NCBI RefSeq assembly: GCF_026735165.1
Contig: NZ_JAPQES010000006.1
Span: 249,529 to 313,528, forward strand
From: Clostridium ganghwense
GTDB taxonomy: Bacteria > Bacillota > Clostridia > Clostridiales > Clostridiaceae
Reading direction: 5' to 3'
Length of the DNA: 64,000 nt
Shown: positions 1 to 8,995 of the stretch, one piece after another
Numbering within the stretch: position 1 is the stretch's first letter
Layout: each line of letters opens with the position of its first letter
Translations under genes and position numbers: made by a program
The notes under the pieces: model-generated
The model's database searches: none
What the model was told of the DNA's origin: nothing
Seen by the model: only the letters and a program-made list of their open reading frames with translations

Positions 1-95
1 TCCTCTACGAGTAAGTTTAACAAAAATATAAATCCATAAATTCCTATTAATATAAATAAAACTATATTTACCTTAAATTCTTTAGATTCAAGTAT
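1..95 (-). other. Possible 3'-cut small membrane protein ORF at the window edge
   Basis: An open frame runs leftward off the window edge and encodes a hydrophobic stretch reading VNIVLFILIGIYGFIFLLNL. It resembles the membrane segment of the small protein at 9586-9753 (GAGIYGFVLFVKL). The frame opens after a TAG at 105-107 and has no ATG, GTG or TTG before the hydrophobic segment. The start is therefore unclear (perhaps ATA), or the gene is decayed. No function can be assigned. Confidence 0.3.
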
Positions 96-137
96 TTTGA
101 CTTCCTATCAAATAGCCAAATCATTTTATTTTATGGG

Positions 138-575
138 TTATCTAATTTTTTTACAATGGTTGTAAAAATCCTCAATATATTTCATGTCTAAACTAGTATT
201 AATAATTTTATAATTCCTTGATCTTTGCCTATCACTTACATGAATATGAATAAAATTTCTATTTTCTATAGTAATACCAATCAAACCATTCTCATTATCA
301 TAAATACTGATCCAATAAATATCATCCACTTCACGAGGTACCGATCTTTTATACTCAATAAGCTGAAGTTTATCTAAGTATCCTAAAAACTCATTAATTT
401 TATGAATATCATTACAAATTTTATGATTAAGCTCTTTTGTTATTTCAATTTCAGTAAATTGTTTTTCTGGATATTTACTTAATATCAACTCATTGAATGA
501 ACCACTTCTAGGATATTCATTGTATACTACAATAATTGTAACTATAGCAAATATAGCAATAAAAAATTTTTTCAA
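138..575 (-). CDS. Hypothetical membrane-anchored protein
   Basis: I do not recognise a family in this protein of about 145 residues. It has a lysine-rich N-terminus followed by one hydrophobic segment (about residues 5-20), so it is probably exported or anchored with a small extracytoplasmic domain. I prefer the TTG start at 575 because AGGTGAG lies about five bases upstream; a GTG three codons earlier would overlap that ribosome binding site. It belongs to a run of small leftward genes without recognisable partners. Confidence 0.6.
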   Translation of the reverse strand: MKKFFIAIFAIVTIIVVYNEYPRSGSFNELILSKYPEKQFTEIEITKELNHKICNDIHKINEFLGYLDKLQLIEYKRSVPREVDDIYWISIYDNENGLIGITIENRNFIHIHVSDRQRSRNYKIINTSLDMKYIEDFYNHCKKIR

Positions 576-652
576 AACACTCACCTTTTAATTGTTTTAC
601 AATATTATACATTAAATCCAATTCAACTTCAATTTCAAGTGGAAAGTAAGCA

Positions 653-688
653 AAAAGAGCTTAACACCCAATTAGTGTTAGCTCTTTA
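653..688 (-). terminator. Rho-independent terminator after the 711-1232 gene
   Basis: AGAGC and TTAACAC pair with GTGTTA and GCTCT around a short loop, with one bulged base. A T-run follows on the minus strand. It lies just downstream of the leftward gene ending at 711. Confidence 0.6.
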
Positions 689-710
689 ATTTCAATGTTT
701 ATATGTATTT

Positions 711-1232
711 TTACAAATGCGATATTTTATTTCCATTTTTGTCATATATACATCCCTTACTCGAAATATCTGAAGTACCTTCAATCTTATATATATCCAA
801 CACATGCTTTCCTAAATTTTGATTTGTATAGGTATTTCCATTATTACAAAATTGGTAAGAAGTAGCTTTTAAATCATAATTATTACCATACACAATAATC
901 AAAGCCCATGAAGATGATTCTCCAAAATTATAGGTATTGAAATTAGAAGAACTATAAGAACCACCGAAGTACCTGTATCTATTAGAGAAAATGTTATCTT
1001 CTTCTAAAACAATGAGACGGTTCTCTGTTCCATTATTATAATAAGCAGCTAAAAAACCTTCTTCTGTTTTAGTTTTCAAAATATTCACTTGTTGAACATT
1101 CTCTTTCTTAGAAATAAAATTAATCAATTCTTGTTCGTCAGTAACACCTATTGATGATATATAGTGAGAACTAAAAAAATATACAGCTAAAAAACATATA
1201 CCAGCTATACTAATTATGAATATTTTTTTCAT
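711..1232 (-). CDS. Hypothetical exported or membrane-anchored protein
   Basis: This 173-residue protein has a short basic N-terminus and a hydrophobic segment (about residues 4-22) that looks like a signal peptide or anchor. The rest is a polar Asn/Tyr/Ser-rich domain consistent with an extracytoplasmic location. The start ATG has a good AGGAG site a few bases upstream. A hairpin terminator follows the stop. I recognise no family, and the neighbours on both sides are also orphan small proteins. Confidence 0.6.
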   Translation of the reverse strand: MKKIFIISIAGICFLAVYFFSSHYISSIGVTDEQELINFISKKENVQQVNILKTKTEEGFLAAYYNNGTENRLIVLEEDNIFSNRYRYFGGSYSSSNFNTYNFGESSSWALIIVYGNNYDLKATSYQFCNNGNTYTNQNLGKHVLDIYKIEGTSDISSKGCIYDKNGNKISHL

Positions 1233-1316
1233 TATGATTCTCCTTTTTTTATAACTAAACCATACTTCATCTAATTTTAAGCTTGATTTATCATAAGTAA
1301 CCTTATTGACAGTTAA

Positions 1317-2174
1317 TTACTTTGACCAATATAGTGGGCGAACTAGCATAATAGGTAGCTTTGTATGGGAATTACCTTTAGCTGTGTTGATCTGTGCTTG
1401 AGTAAGAAATATGCTATTTGTAAGATTAGCTCCACTAAGGTCAGTATCTCGTAAATCAGCACCAATGAGATCCGCACCACTCAAATCAACTCCCCTAAGG
1501 TTTGCTGCAATAAGACACGCTCCCCTCAGATCTGCACCTCTAAGATTGGTTTTTCTTAGGTCTGCTCCAAAATAATCTAATCTACGAGAGTTAGTATTAC
1601 AATTTTTTGAACGAGTATTCTTTCCACTACGAGCTTTAGTACGCACCAACTCGCTAGTATTTTTAAGCAGCATATTAACCTTTGTTCGATGAGCTTCCAC
1701 ATCCAGTCCTAATAGAGAATCAATGTCAAGAAGTGTAAGGCGCTCAGTATTTTCCAATAATGAATTTATCTCATCTTTAATACTGTGGTTCGTTTGCAGG
1801 ATGAATGCTTGAGTAAGATACCATAGCATTTCATGAAGCTGCCTCATTATCAGAAATGCCTCAAACATTTTCTTAGCATATTTTGGATTTTGTCGCCAGT
1901 CATGTCCACCACAAGTAACTTGAGCCACCTTTTGACCAGCACCAAAGCAGTCATAAGCAGTACACCCCTTAAGGCCCTTATTTCTAAGATTTTTGTGAAC
2001 AGCGCAGGTAAATTCGGATTGTAAGTTTATACAAGGCTTACCGGCTTCTTTATTCGTTGGGAAACCTTCAGAAGCTGAAAAGTACAATGCTACACAGCAT
2101 AAACCGAAACATTTTTCACAGTCAACTCTTAATTCTTTATTAATCTTATTTTCATGTGTATATATCATATTCAT
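1317..2174 (-). CDS. Pentapeptide-repeat protein with a cysteine-rich N-terminal domain
   Basis: This 285-residue protein has two recognisable parts. Residues about 18-85 are rich in cysteine, beginning CEKCFGLCC and continuing with further Cys and His residues, which suggests a bound metal or Fe-S centre. Residues about 200-262 are tandem A(D/N)LxG pentapeptides such as GADLRGACL, which fold as a right-handed quadrilateral beta-helix. Some pentapeptide proteins mimic DNA and protect gyrase (Qnr, MfpA), but others have unrelated roles, so no function is assigned. The middle region (90-195) is helical. A weak GAGGT site precedes the ATG. Confidence 0.8.
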   Translation of the reverse strand: MNMIYTHENKINKELRVDCEKCFGLCCVALYFSASEGFPTNKEAGKPCINLQSEFTCAVHKNLRNKGLKGCTAYDCFGAGQKVAQVTCGGHDWRQNPKYAKKMFEAFLIMRQLHEMLWYLTQAFILQTNHSIKDEINSLLENTERLTLLDIDSLLGLDVEAHRTKVNMLLKNTSELVRTKARSGKNTRSKNCNTNSRRLDYFGADLRKTNLRGADLRGACLIAANLRGVDLSGADLIGADLRDTDLSGANLTNSIFLTQAQINTAKGNSHTKLPIMLVRPLYWSK

Positions 2175-2230
2175 TTACCTCATATTAGAAAAAATATCTT
2201 TAAATTACGTAATTATTAATACTTATACAA

Positions 2231-2431
2231 TTATACCAAAATAAACCATACTATACCAGCGTATCTATGGGCAAAGTTCCATGTATCTTTGTTTTTGGAA
2301 GACATTGTAGTTCTATACCCAAATGTCGAATTGATTTCCTTAGGTGGTTTCTTCATAAATAGAAGTCCAAATCCTATCATAGTGAATGATATAATAATTG
2401 TGATAAACAAAGAAAATATAAACATTTCCAT
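2231..2431 (-). pseudogene. C-terminally truncated SdpI-like membrane protein
   Basis: The 66-residue product has an N-terminal transmembrane helix and then the segment FGYRTTMSSKNKDTWNFAHR. That segment matches the SdpI/DUF-type family pattern of FGYRT followed by TW.FAH.Y. Family members normally continue with more membrane helices, but here a TAA stop follows AGIVWFILV and no continuation is visible downstream in any frame. SdpI-family proteins act as immunity or signalling membrane proteins in Bacillus. This copy looks truncated, although a working short form cannot be excluded. Confidence 0.55.
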
Positions 2432-2487
2432 CCGCCCCCAGATTAATATATCATATTTTATTTGTCATGAATTAATACCTCCAAATA

Positions 2488-2751
2488 TTACAGCTTATTT
2501 ATAAGAAAAGACACTAAAGTAAATAATAAATATACTAATACTACATCAACTAAAAAAGCTCCTATATCTACCCCTATTCTCATTAAAAGTATTTCATCTT
2601 TTCTTATAGGTGCTATATTAAAAGTAGTAAAATAAGCAATTGGATATCCAAATTTAAATTGAAATCCGTCACTATAAGAATAAGGTAATAACGGTACTGT
2701 TAGTAACACTATAATAATTGAATATATTAATAAATTCTTCCTTAATCTCAT
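2488..2751 (-). CDS. Hypothetical small membrane protein
   Basis: This 87-residue protein has two predicted membrane segments (about residues 8-24 and 60-84) separated by a loop rich in aromatic residues. No family is recognised. It sits just upstream of the truncated SdpI-like gene and in the same orientation, so the two could share a transcript. A GGGGAG sequence upstream of the ATG is a plausible ribosome binding site. Confidence 0.5.
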   Translation of the reverse strand: MRLRKNLLIYSIIIVLLTVPLLPYSYSDGFQFKFGYPIAYFTTFNIAPIRKDEILLMRIGVDIGAFLVDVVLVYLLFTLVSFLINKL

Positions 2752-2917
2752 ATAATCTCCCCTCTAAAATATTGAATGTCCTATTTTAAAGGTATTTGCC
2801 TTCAAATAAAACTATATAATAAAAATTTTGTATATATTGATACTTTATACACTATTATCATATTCACTTATGTCATCATATTTTGCTATTGTGTTGTTAG
2901 TATCAACTTAAATCTAA

Positions 2918-3220
2918 TTATTGGATTATACAATCTTGTGAAATTATTTCAAGTGAAGCATCATCATCGTCATTCCAATTAACAAATACAAATTTACGGA
3001 AGGGGGATTGTTCTTTCATCTCACTAATTGAATAAAGTATCATACCTTCAGGTCTATTAGAACTTACTGATTTAACTCCTACAAATTTTACTATAATGAT
3101 TTCATTATCCTCACTTCTTAAAGATACTTGAAGAGTATTTTGGTCTGATTCGATTGCTTTTATCCTACTATCGTGTACTCTATAGTCTCCAATATATCTA
3201 ACGAAACTTTCCTCATGCAT
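2918..3220 (-). CDS. Conserved hypothetical protein of about 100 residues
   Basis: This is a soluble protein with no membrane segment. It contains the patterns YRVHDSRI, EGMILYSISEM and FVFVNWNDDDDASLEI, which I associate with a family of uncharacterised Firmicute proteins. It is acidic near the C-terminus. The ATG at 3220 is chosen because TAGGAG lies at a normal distance from it, whereas the ATG three codons earlier would be too close. No function is known to me; a small immunity-type role is only a guess. Confidence 0.55.
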   Translation of the reverse strand: MHEESFVRYIGDYRVHDSRIKAIESDQNTLQVSLRSEDNEIIIVKFVGVKSVSSNRPEGMILYSISEMKEQSPFRKFVFVNWNDDDDASLEIISQDCIIQ

Positions 3221-3296
3221 ATATTTCATCTCCTAAAAATTACTATTGTATAATATCTTTAAAATATAATTTACCAATTACGAAAGATTGTGCTGC

Positions 3297-3809
3297 CTAT
3301 ATGTGATAAGTATTATCAACAATGAAGGCAGCGGCAATAGCAATGCTATCGAAATCATCTTCTATAACAATAATTTGATAATATTTAAGAAAATTATTAC
3401 TCTTTACTTTTATAGTTGAAACCGTTACGTCATCCTTTTTAACTGAAAAATCACGAGCCATTATATCTCCAATAATCATGTATTTACCATTTGGTGATAT
3501 AACAGTTATTTCTGGCTTTTTAAATGCACTTCCTTCTCTTACAGTAATACAGGTATTATCTACAAGAATAATATCAAAATCTCGCCTTAAAATAGCCCAT
3601 TGCTTTTTAATTGAAAACAATTCATTTCCATTTAAATCTTTAATGAATATCCTATGACCGATTCCAGCAATTGCACCTAAAAACCTGTCAATCAAGCCCA
3701 AGAATCTGTTTTCAGTTGCTATGTAGACTGGTTCTTTTGATTCGTTATATATGTTATATTTATAATCACCAAACAATGAAAACTTATTTTCCATGTAATA
3801 TCTCTTCAA
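3297..3809 (-). CDS. LURP-one-related (Tubby C-terminal-like) protein
   Basis: The protein has about 170 residues and the features of the LURP-one-related/scramblase-like fold. There is a run of beta strands, a GLIDRFLGAIAGIGHR segment and a C-terminal hydrophobic helix that ends in a pattern like DSIAIAAAFIVDNTYH. In bacteria the family is mostly uncharacterised; related eukaryotic proteins bind phospholipid or lie at membranes. The start is TTG, with AGAGGTG about seven bases upstream. It is a single gene with gaps on both sides. Confidence 0.65.
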   Translation of the reverse strand: MKRYYMENKFSLFGDYKYNIYNESKEPVYIATENRFLGLIDRFLGAIAGIGHRIFIKDLNGNELFSIKKQWAILRRDFDIILVDNTCITVREGSAFKKPEITVISPNGKYMIIGDIMARDFSVKKDDVTVSTIKVKSNNFLKYYQIIVIEDDFDSIAIAAAFIVDNTYHI

Positions 3810-3909
3810 TCGTCTACACCTCTGTTATGTAAATAATCTACTTCGTTATCATCTACAATCTTGTATTAACACATTATATGATCTTATAAGGATTTTTCTT
3901 AAAATACAT

Positions 3910-4374
3910 TTAAATATTTAAATGCATTTTAAGAAAAGTATATATGTCATTATAATAATTTCTTTCAAAGCTAAAATACCATCTATAATTTATAATCAAC
4001 AAATTACAATCCTTAAACTCATAGTTTTCAATATCTTCCCATTTAATAAGTGTAAAACAATATACTATTCCCTCTTTGGTTACTCCTATTTTTCTTTTAA
4101 ATTTAATAGTATAATTTATTAATTGTAATAGAATTATGGGCTTAATAGTATCAAATATTATTAATCCTTCACTTATAAAACCTTTAATACAAAATAATAA
4201 TAGATATATCATTATAGTAATTAAAATAATTATTAATCTTTTATTGCCTTTATCTAATCTTAAATCAAAAATATAATTAGCCTTCTTATTTTCTTTAATA
4301 ATACTAATAAATCTAAACATACATAAAACACTACATATTATAAATGCAATACTATAAAAAATTCTAAAATACAT
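3910..4374 (-). CDS. Hypothetical membrane protein (DUF5673-like)
   Basis: This 154-residue protein has three or four hydrophobic segments in its first two thirds. They are followed by a short soluble tail with GVTKEGIVYCFTLIKWEDI, the kind of PH-like segment found in clostridial DUF5673 proteins. Function is unknown. The gene is strikingly AT-rich, with Ile and Lys codons dominating. An AAAGGG sequence precedes the ATG. The next 560 bases upstream carry no gene. Confidence 0.55.
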   Translation of the reverse strand: MYFRIFYSIAFIICSVLCMFRFISIIKENKKANYIFDLRLDKGNKRLIIILITIMIYLLLFCIKGFISEGLIIFDTIKPIILLQLINYTIKFKRKIGVTKEGIVYCFTLIKWEDIENYEFKDCNLLIINYRWYFSFERNYYNDIYTFLKMHLNI

Positions 4375-4569
4375 ACTTAATATCCCTTTTTTAACCTTAT
4401 CATCGTTATATTTGAAAATATTAATTCAGATCATATTTCTATAATATATAATATCTGCAAAATATTTTACTTATCTTTGAATACTTTTTATTTATTTGTC
4501 AATAATTTTTAATAGTTAACACTCAACCAAAATCTTAATTTTTTTTCATTTTAACTTAATTTATCCCCC

Positions 4570-4600
4570 AAGGCTTATAAGTCAGATACTTATAAGCCTT
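4570..4600. terminator. Perfect 13-bp hairpin in a gene-free gap
   Basis: AAGGCTTATAAGT at 4570-4582 pairs perfectly with 4588-4600 around a five-base loop. It lies in the gene-free stretch 4375-4936, which otherwise holds only one more hairpin and AT-rich sequence. It is probably a terminator, but the T-run is weak and the gene it serves is unclear. Confidence 0.5.
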
Positions 4601-4750
4601 TATCCCTTATATACCCCTTCTCAATATTTTTTTCTTAAATTCATTAAAAATAGTTATATTCCACCATTATTTAGTTATACTTTGGTATCATTGGATTATA
4701 TTTAAAGATAGCAAACTCTTTTTGTCATAGTTAATATATTTTTATTTCTT

Positions 4751-4784
4751 AAACTAAGCTCCTGCAGTTGCAGGAGCTTAGTTT
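4751..4784. terminator. Strong 16-bp hairpin, likely terminator of the 4937-5617 gene
   Basis: AAACTAAGCTCCTGCA at 4751-4766 pairs perfectly with 4769-4784. The stem is GC-rich in its centre and flanked by A and T runs, so it could act in both directions. It lies about 150 bases downstream of the leftward gene that ends at 4937. I see no gene between the two. Confidence 0.65.
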
Positions 4785-4936
4785 ATTGTATAGAATTTTT
4801 GTTACCAGTTGCGTCGCTATTTTTTGCTATTATGCCTTAACTGTTTCTTTTAATATTAGCTTTTTATATCGTCATTTTAGAAGATTGTGACTAAGCAACA
4901 AACACATTGTACTCATAAATGCTCTGCTTTAGTAAA

Positions 4937-5617
4937 TTATCGATGATGCCACTCCTCGATTCGAAATTTTTCAGTCATAATAACATATGCTGAGCATACC
5001 GAACAATATCCACATTCCGGATTAGAGCAACAATACGAAATCTCATCATCTGACAAATTACATGTTTCTCCGATTAAGGATTTCATAAATATTTCAACAT
5101 CAATCATAGGGAAAAAAGTTCTAATATAATTTTTCATATTTATATTCATATTATTTAAGTATTCGTCTATATCATCATCCAATGGACTTCTTCCTTGATA
5201 AAACACTTCATCTGCTTCTTCTGTAAATATTTTTTGCGCATATACATAATCGGAATAGCTTTCATCATCCTCTAATTCAGGCATTTTATCTTTAATAATA
5301 AAACTACACAATTCATCGGTTTCTTGATCTGCCCAAAAAGCATCCCCACACCCGAAATAATCATTAAATAAAAATATTAAAAATCTATTCTCTATCTGTT
5401 CAATATTTTCAACGATTTGTTTCTGCTTGTCAGCATAATATAAATTGATTTTAGTAATATCAGGCTTTTCATCAGAATTTAAGGCTCCCATTTTATTTAA
5501 GAAATCCCAATTTAAATCAATTACTACTCTATCACTTGTGAAAATGCCTAAATGTCCAATATAGAAATCACCTTTCAAATATAACTCACCGTCATCATTA
5601 GATTTAATCTCAAACAT
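4937..5617 (-). CDS. Hypothetical acidic protein with a C-terminal cysteine cluster
   Basis: This 226-residue soluble protein is acidic, rich in Asp, Glu and aromatics. Near its C-terminus is the cluster CCSNPECGYCSVC, which could bind a metal. It has no signal peptide or membrane segment. The ATG at 5617 is preferred because GAGGGGG lies directly upstream at a normal distance. I know no family, and the neighbours do not suggest a role. Confidence 0.6.
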   Translation of the reverse strand: MFEIKSNDDGELYLKGDFYIGHLGIFTSDRVVIDLNWDFLNKMGALNSDEKPDITKINLYYADKQKQIVENIEQIENRFLIFLFNDYFGCGDAFWADQETDELCSFIIKDKMPELEDDESYSDYVYAQKIFTEEADEVFYQGRSPLDDDIDEYLNNMNINMKNYIRTFFPMIDVEIFMKSLIGETCNLSDDEISYCCSNPECGYCSVCSAYVIMTEKFRIEEWHHR

Positions 5618-5751
5618 ACTCTGCCCCCTCATATTCTATAAATCATTACTTCATAATATTAAACAATTTCGTCTTAAAATGTTATATATTCTTGCGACGT
5701 AATATCTTTATATTGTAACCTAACTGAAACCATAAATTATGTTCATAATCT

Positions 5752-6570
5752 TTACATCTTTAATAGTTTCGCAAGATTATTCCCCATTATATTATCTAAA
5801 TCTTTCTGGGATAATAATAATTGTTTTAATCTGTTTTGTATCTTCTCAATATTATCAATTCCATAAGGAGTATCTGACCCTAAAATCAGCTTTGTACTTC
5901 CAACTGCCTTAAAAGCCTTTTTAAGTATTTTAATTGGATATAACTGTGGTGCAGACAAATCATAATATACATTAGGATTTTTAGTACTTTTATTTATTTT
6001 TTCAAAACCAATCATATGCGCAACGATAAACGTAGTATCCTGAAATCTATTTGTTACCTTGATAAACTGCAACACTTGTTCTTCTGATAATAGATGTATA
6101 AAAATAGGAATGTTTTTGTCTGTTGCCCATTTAATAATTTTAATGCTTTTATGATTACAAATATCAAATCTGTTCCAACATTGATGCATTTTAATCATTC
6201 TAAAGTGATACAATTGGTAATATTTATTGAGTTTTTCAAGGCAATCCTCATCTAAAGGATTTGTCCAATAAGTATTCAGTATTCTTTCAGGATATTCTCT
6301 TGAAATATCGTATACAACTTTGTTTTGCTCATCAATGTGAGCAGATGCCCCACTTATTTTTGTTACAACACAGATAATCTTATTGAAAAAGTACCCTAAG
6401 TTTGCACTTTTAAATATATCTTATAACATTGGATAAGCATAATTTTTTTTGCTTTCTGGTTCTCCTGCGCACAATACAACTATATCTATTCCATGCAAGT
6501 CTAAATACTTTATGATGTTGTCACCATTGGCATATGTACCACAAGCATGTGCATGTCCATCTATAATCAT
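5752..6570 (-). pseudogene. Amidohydrolase-type TIM-barrel hydrolase with one in-frame stop
   Basis: A single continuous frame of 273 codons runs from the ATG at 6570 to the stop at 5752. It is broken only by a TAA at 6421-6423, after 49 codons. The N-terminal fragment begins MIIDGHAHACG, with the HxH metal-binding motif of the amidohydrolase superfamily. The C-terminal part has HMIGFEKI and LGSDTPYG, matching the later histidine and the conserved Asp. A good AGGAG site precedes the ATG. Read-through, a recent nonsense mutation or a base-calling error are all possible. The downstream part alone lacks the HxH strand and should be inactive. Confidence 0.75.
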
Positions 6571-6606
6571 AAAACGTGTCTCCTACCTTTTTTATGTAAA
6601 TTAGAT

Positions 6607-7068
6607 TCAATTTATCTCAAATTTTATTTGATTTTTGTTTGACTTATCATATAAAGTTCCAATCACCGTGGCTCCAAACCCATGCCACTTTATTATAATA
6701 TCCAAATTATATTTCTTATTTTTATATTTAGCAGTGCCTTTATATGAATGATTTTTTACATCTCTTAAATTAGCTTTTTTATCTTTTAAATTAAGTTTCA
6801 GTATATTAAATGAAACACTATTCTTCTCTATAAAAAAACTCCCATAAGTTCCACTTAATATTCCACAATAGAATTCTCTCATTTGTACATTTGAAATTAT
6901 ATCTTTTTTTATTTTTTCACCTTTTGGGGCTTGTTCATATGTAAATCCTGCAACGCATGGCATTCCAACTCCTCTAGACTCTCTTGAACATCCATGAAGT
7001 GATAATAACACTATTATTACTAACAATACTTTTAAAATTTTTGATTTATTTATTTTATAATTCCGCAT
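6607..7068 (-). CDS. Putative lipoprotein of unknown function
   Basis: This 153-residue protein has a basic N-terminus, a hydrophobic stretch and a lipobox-like SLHGC ending at about residue 27, so it is probably lipid-anchored on the outer face of the membrane. The mature part is a small beta-rich domain with regularly spaced Lys and Tyr residues. A GAGGG site precedes the ATG. No family is recognised and the neighbours give no pathway. Confidence 0.6.
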   Translation of the reverse strand: MRNYKINKSKILKVLLVIIVLLSLHGCSRESRGVGMPCVAGFTYEQAPKGEKIKKDIISNVQMREFYCGILSGTYGSFFIEKNSVSFNILKLNLKDKKANLRDVKNHSYKGTAKYKNKKYNLDIIIKWHGFGATVIGTLYDKSNKNQIKFEIN

Positions 7069-7122
7069 ATATTATATCCCTCGTATAACATATATTAATA
7101 AATTTATATTGAAAAATTTTAA

Positions 7123-7275
7123 CTAAATCTTAAATATTTTAACAAATTTATCGTCCTGTTTAAAATACTGTAATATACCTTCAATCTTTTCAGTGCTTTT
7201 ATCTTTTAAATTGTATATATAAGTTGCTTGAGTTTTTGATTTACCATCAAAAAGAATGACATTATCCTCATCCAT
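7123..7275 (-). other. Possible small ORF or gene remnant
   Basis: A frame open from 7323 to the TAG at 7123-7125 encodes a plausible soluble peptide with FDGKSKTQATYIYNL. The first ATG is at 7275, but no good ribosome binding site precedes it, and the frame begins where the 7328-7567 gene ends. It may be the tail of a decayed gene, a very small protein or chance. Confidence 0.25.
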
Positions 7276-7327
7276 AAATCGATTGAACTGTCTTAAGCTT
7301 TCATCTTTTATTCCTTTAATGGTTTAT

Positions 7328-7567
7328 TTATCTCCACTCCTGTTCATATATGAAATCAAATTTCACAACAGAATTCTCGATTTTATCTCCTATTCTATAT
7401 TGTACCTTATATATTGACTCTCGCCAGCTAAGTGATTCAATATCAACTACTTCTCCACCAATTTTTCTTATATGACTTTGAATTTTTTTATTACAGACTT
7501 TAGGTCTCCAGTAACATTCATGTATTATTAAGGCTACTAATACTAATATATAAATAACGTCAGTCAT
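7328..7567 (-). CDS. Conserved small membrane-anchored hypothetical protein
   Basis: The 79-residue product has one N-terminal transmembrane helix (about residues 4-20). A short cytoplasmic or external domain follows, starting with ECYWRPKV and ending FDFIYEQEW. I recognise the general pattern from uncharacterised Firmicute proteins but know no function. GGGAGGG upstream supports the ATG. It is the leftmost of several small single genes in this strip. Confidence 0.55.
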   Translation of the reverse strand: MTDVIYILVLVALIIHECYWRPKVCNKKIQSHIRKIGGEVVDIESLSWRESIYKVQYRIGDKIENSVVKFDFIYEQEWR

Positions 7568-7656
7568 ATTTTCCCTCCCACAAAGTTAATCAAATTATTA
7601 TATCTTTTTAAGTCGTTTCATTAAATAAGAATACATTTAAATAATTAATTTATACT

Positions 7657-7866
7657 TTACAATTCATTTAAGTCAATTATAATCTTATTGCAATTTTTAC
7701 GCCTATAGCATTTAACCCTTATACAATCACTTAATACTTCTCCACCAAATACAGTTACTTTTTCAAGCAGCCCCATATTTTCATTATGCCACTTAAGGCT
7801 GTGTAATCCACTATCAATAAAACCTTTTATTAAGTCACCTTTACAGTAAGGACACTCTAACTTCAT
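7657..7866 (-). CDS. Small zinc-ribbon-like protein (DUF6487/PF20097 type)
   Basis: This 69-residue protein starts MKLECPYC. It has a CPYC knuckle near the N-terminus and a second Cys pair (CYRRKNC) near the C-terminus followed by KIIIDL, the layout of the PF20097 family. Its function is unknown. The ATG at 7866 is chosen over an earlier one because GGGAGGGGAG lies seven bases upstream. Confidence 0.65.
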   Translation of the reverse strand: MKLECPYCKGDLIKGFIDSGLHSLKWHNENMGLLEKVTVFGGEVLSDCIRVKCYRRKNCNKIIIDLNEL

Positions 7867-7924
7867 ACAGTTTCTCCCCTCCCACATATTCACAATATAT
7901 AAATATTCGTATCACTAAGAATAC

Positions 7925-8239
7925 TTAAGGTCCAAAAATAAGTGTTCCAACATACCAATATATCCATGGTAGAAAGAATAATATACAGTTAGTTATAATT
8001 CCCAGTTTAATAATTCTGTTGTAATCTTTTTGAAGAGCTATAATAGCAAAAATAATACCTACTGTGCTTATGAACGGAGTAAGTAATAAGGGTAGTCCCT
8101 CTAATTTTTGAAAGGGTGTTATTTGAAAAAGCCAATTTAAGATAAGTAATATTTGAAATATAGCTATACCAATGGGGAATATACTTATAACTTTCCAAAT
8201 CTTTGATTGTGATTGTTCACCGTTATTTAGTTTTGTCAT
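7925..8239 (-). CDS. Hypothetical membrane protein with three predicted helices
   Basis: This 104-residue protein has hydrophobic segments at about residues 18-38, 52-70 and 82-100. I recognise no family. The ATG at 8239 has GGGGGA seven bases upstream; an in-frame ATG five codons earlier would overlap that site. The neighbours are similar small membrane proteins in the same orientation. Confidence 0.55.
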   Translation of the reverse strand: MTKLNNGEQSQSKIWKVISIFPIGIAIFQILLILNWLFQITPFQKLEGLPLLLTPFISTVGIIFAIIALQKDYNRIIKLGIITNCILFFLPWIYWYVGTLIFGP

Positions 8240-8400
8240 TTCAATTTCCCCCAATATATTTTTACTTAAATAGATATTCCTTTTTGCTCAGTTGATCCTT
8301 CCACATTTTTCACCTTTCTTCATTTCTGCTTATTAATACACTATTTCTTTATATAGAGTAATGTGCAAAAACTATAAACACATATTACCCTATCCTTTGA

Positions 8401-8955
8401 CTACCACCCATAATTCATAACTCCACTTATGCTTTTAAGAGCCCACATTCCTTTATCACTTTTTTCATAAATATTTTTTCTATCAAATTGTCCCCATCTT
8501 TCATATTTGCCACTTTCCTCAATTACTAGTTCTTCTTTATCTAGATACGTATACTTTTTAATATACGCCTTTTTAATAGAAACCTCATCATCATAAATTG
8601 TGGGAATAAATATATTATGCTTAATATTAAATTTCCCATCTTCTGATTTTTCTAGCAGATTAGAAGCTATATTTACAGCTATTTCTTTATTCCTTCTGTT
8701 TTCTAAAATTTTTATAAACTCCTCTTTACTGACTATATAATTATTTGTATTATTTTTAGTCAAATCATTATTTAAATTTTTCAATGGTTTCCATGTTTCC
8801 TTTAATATGTTTGATGCTTCATTAATGTTAAATTCAATTTGCTCTGCAGCAGTTTGCTTGATGTGTCTAACTCTATTATGATAAAGAATCAAAAACATTA
8901 TTGTAAAATAACCTAATAAAACTAATATCCTACTAACACCAGTAATTTTTTTCAT
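8401..8955 (-). CDS. Hypothetical single-pass membrane protein
   Basis: This 184-residue protein has one N-terminal transmembrane helix (about residues 8-25), a helical stretch, and a C-terminal beta-rich domain with many Lys, Tyr and Glu residues. It is probably anchored with most of its mass outside the cell. GAGGTAAG precedes the ATG. I recognise no family. Confidence 0.55.
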   Translation of the reverse strand: MKKITGVSRILVLLGYFTIMFLILYHNRVRHIKQTAAEQIEFNINEASNILKETWKPLKNLNNDLTKNNTNNYIVSKEEFIKILENRRNKEIAVNIASNLLEKSEDGKFNIKHNIFIPTIYDDEVSIKKAYIKKYTYLDKEELVIEESGKYERWGQFDRKNIYEKSDKGMWALKSISGVMNYGW

Positions 8956-8995
8956 ACTATTCTTACCTCTTTAATTTGAACTTATTAAGTCATTC

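Noticed and set aside
2776-2982. Plus-strand 68-codon frame near 2.8 kb
   Set aside because: It has no ribosome binding site and an AT-driven hydrophobic composition, and it overlaps the end of the 2918-3220 gene on the other strand.
6211-6213. TTG at 6213 as the true start of a short amidohydrolase
   Set aside because: The frame continues upstream to an ATG at 6570 with a good AGGAG site and the HxH motif, so the short form is only the part after the in-frame stop and its TTG neighbours.
7123-7567. Frameshift joining the 7328-7567 gene to the small frame at 7123
   Set aside because: The 79-residue product ends at the length I expect for its family, so a fusion is not needed; the downstream frame is listed only as a possible remnant.
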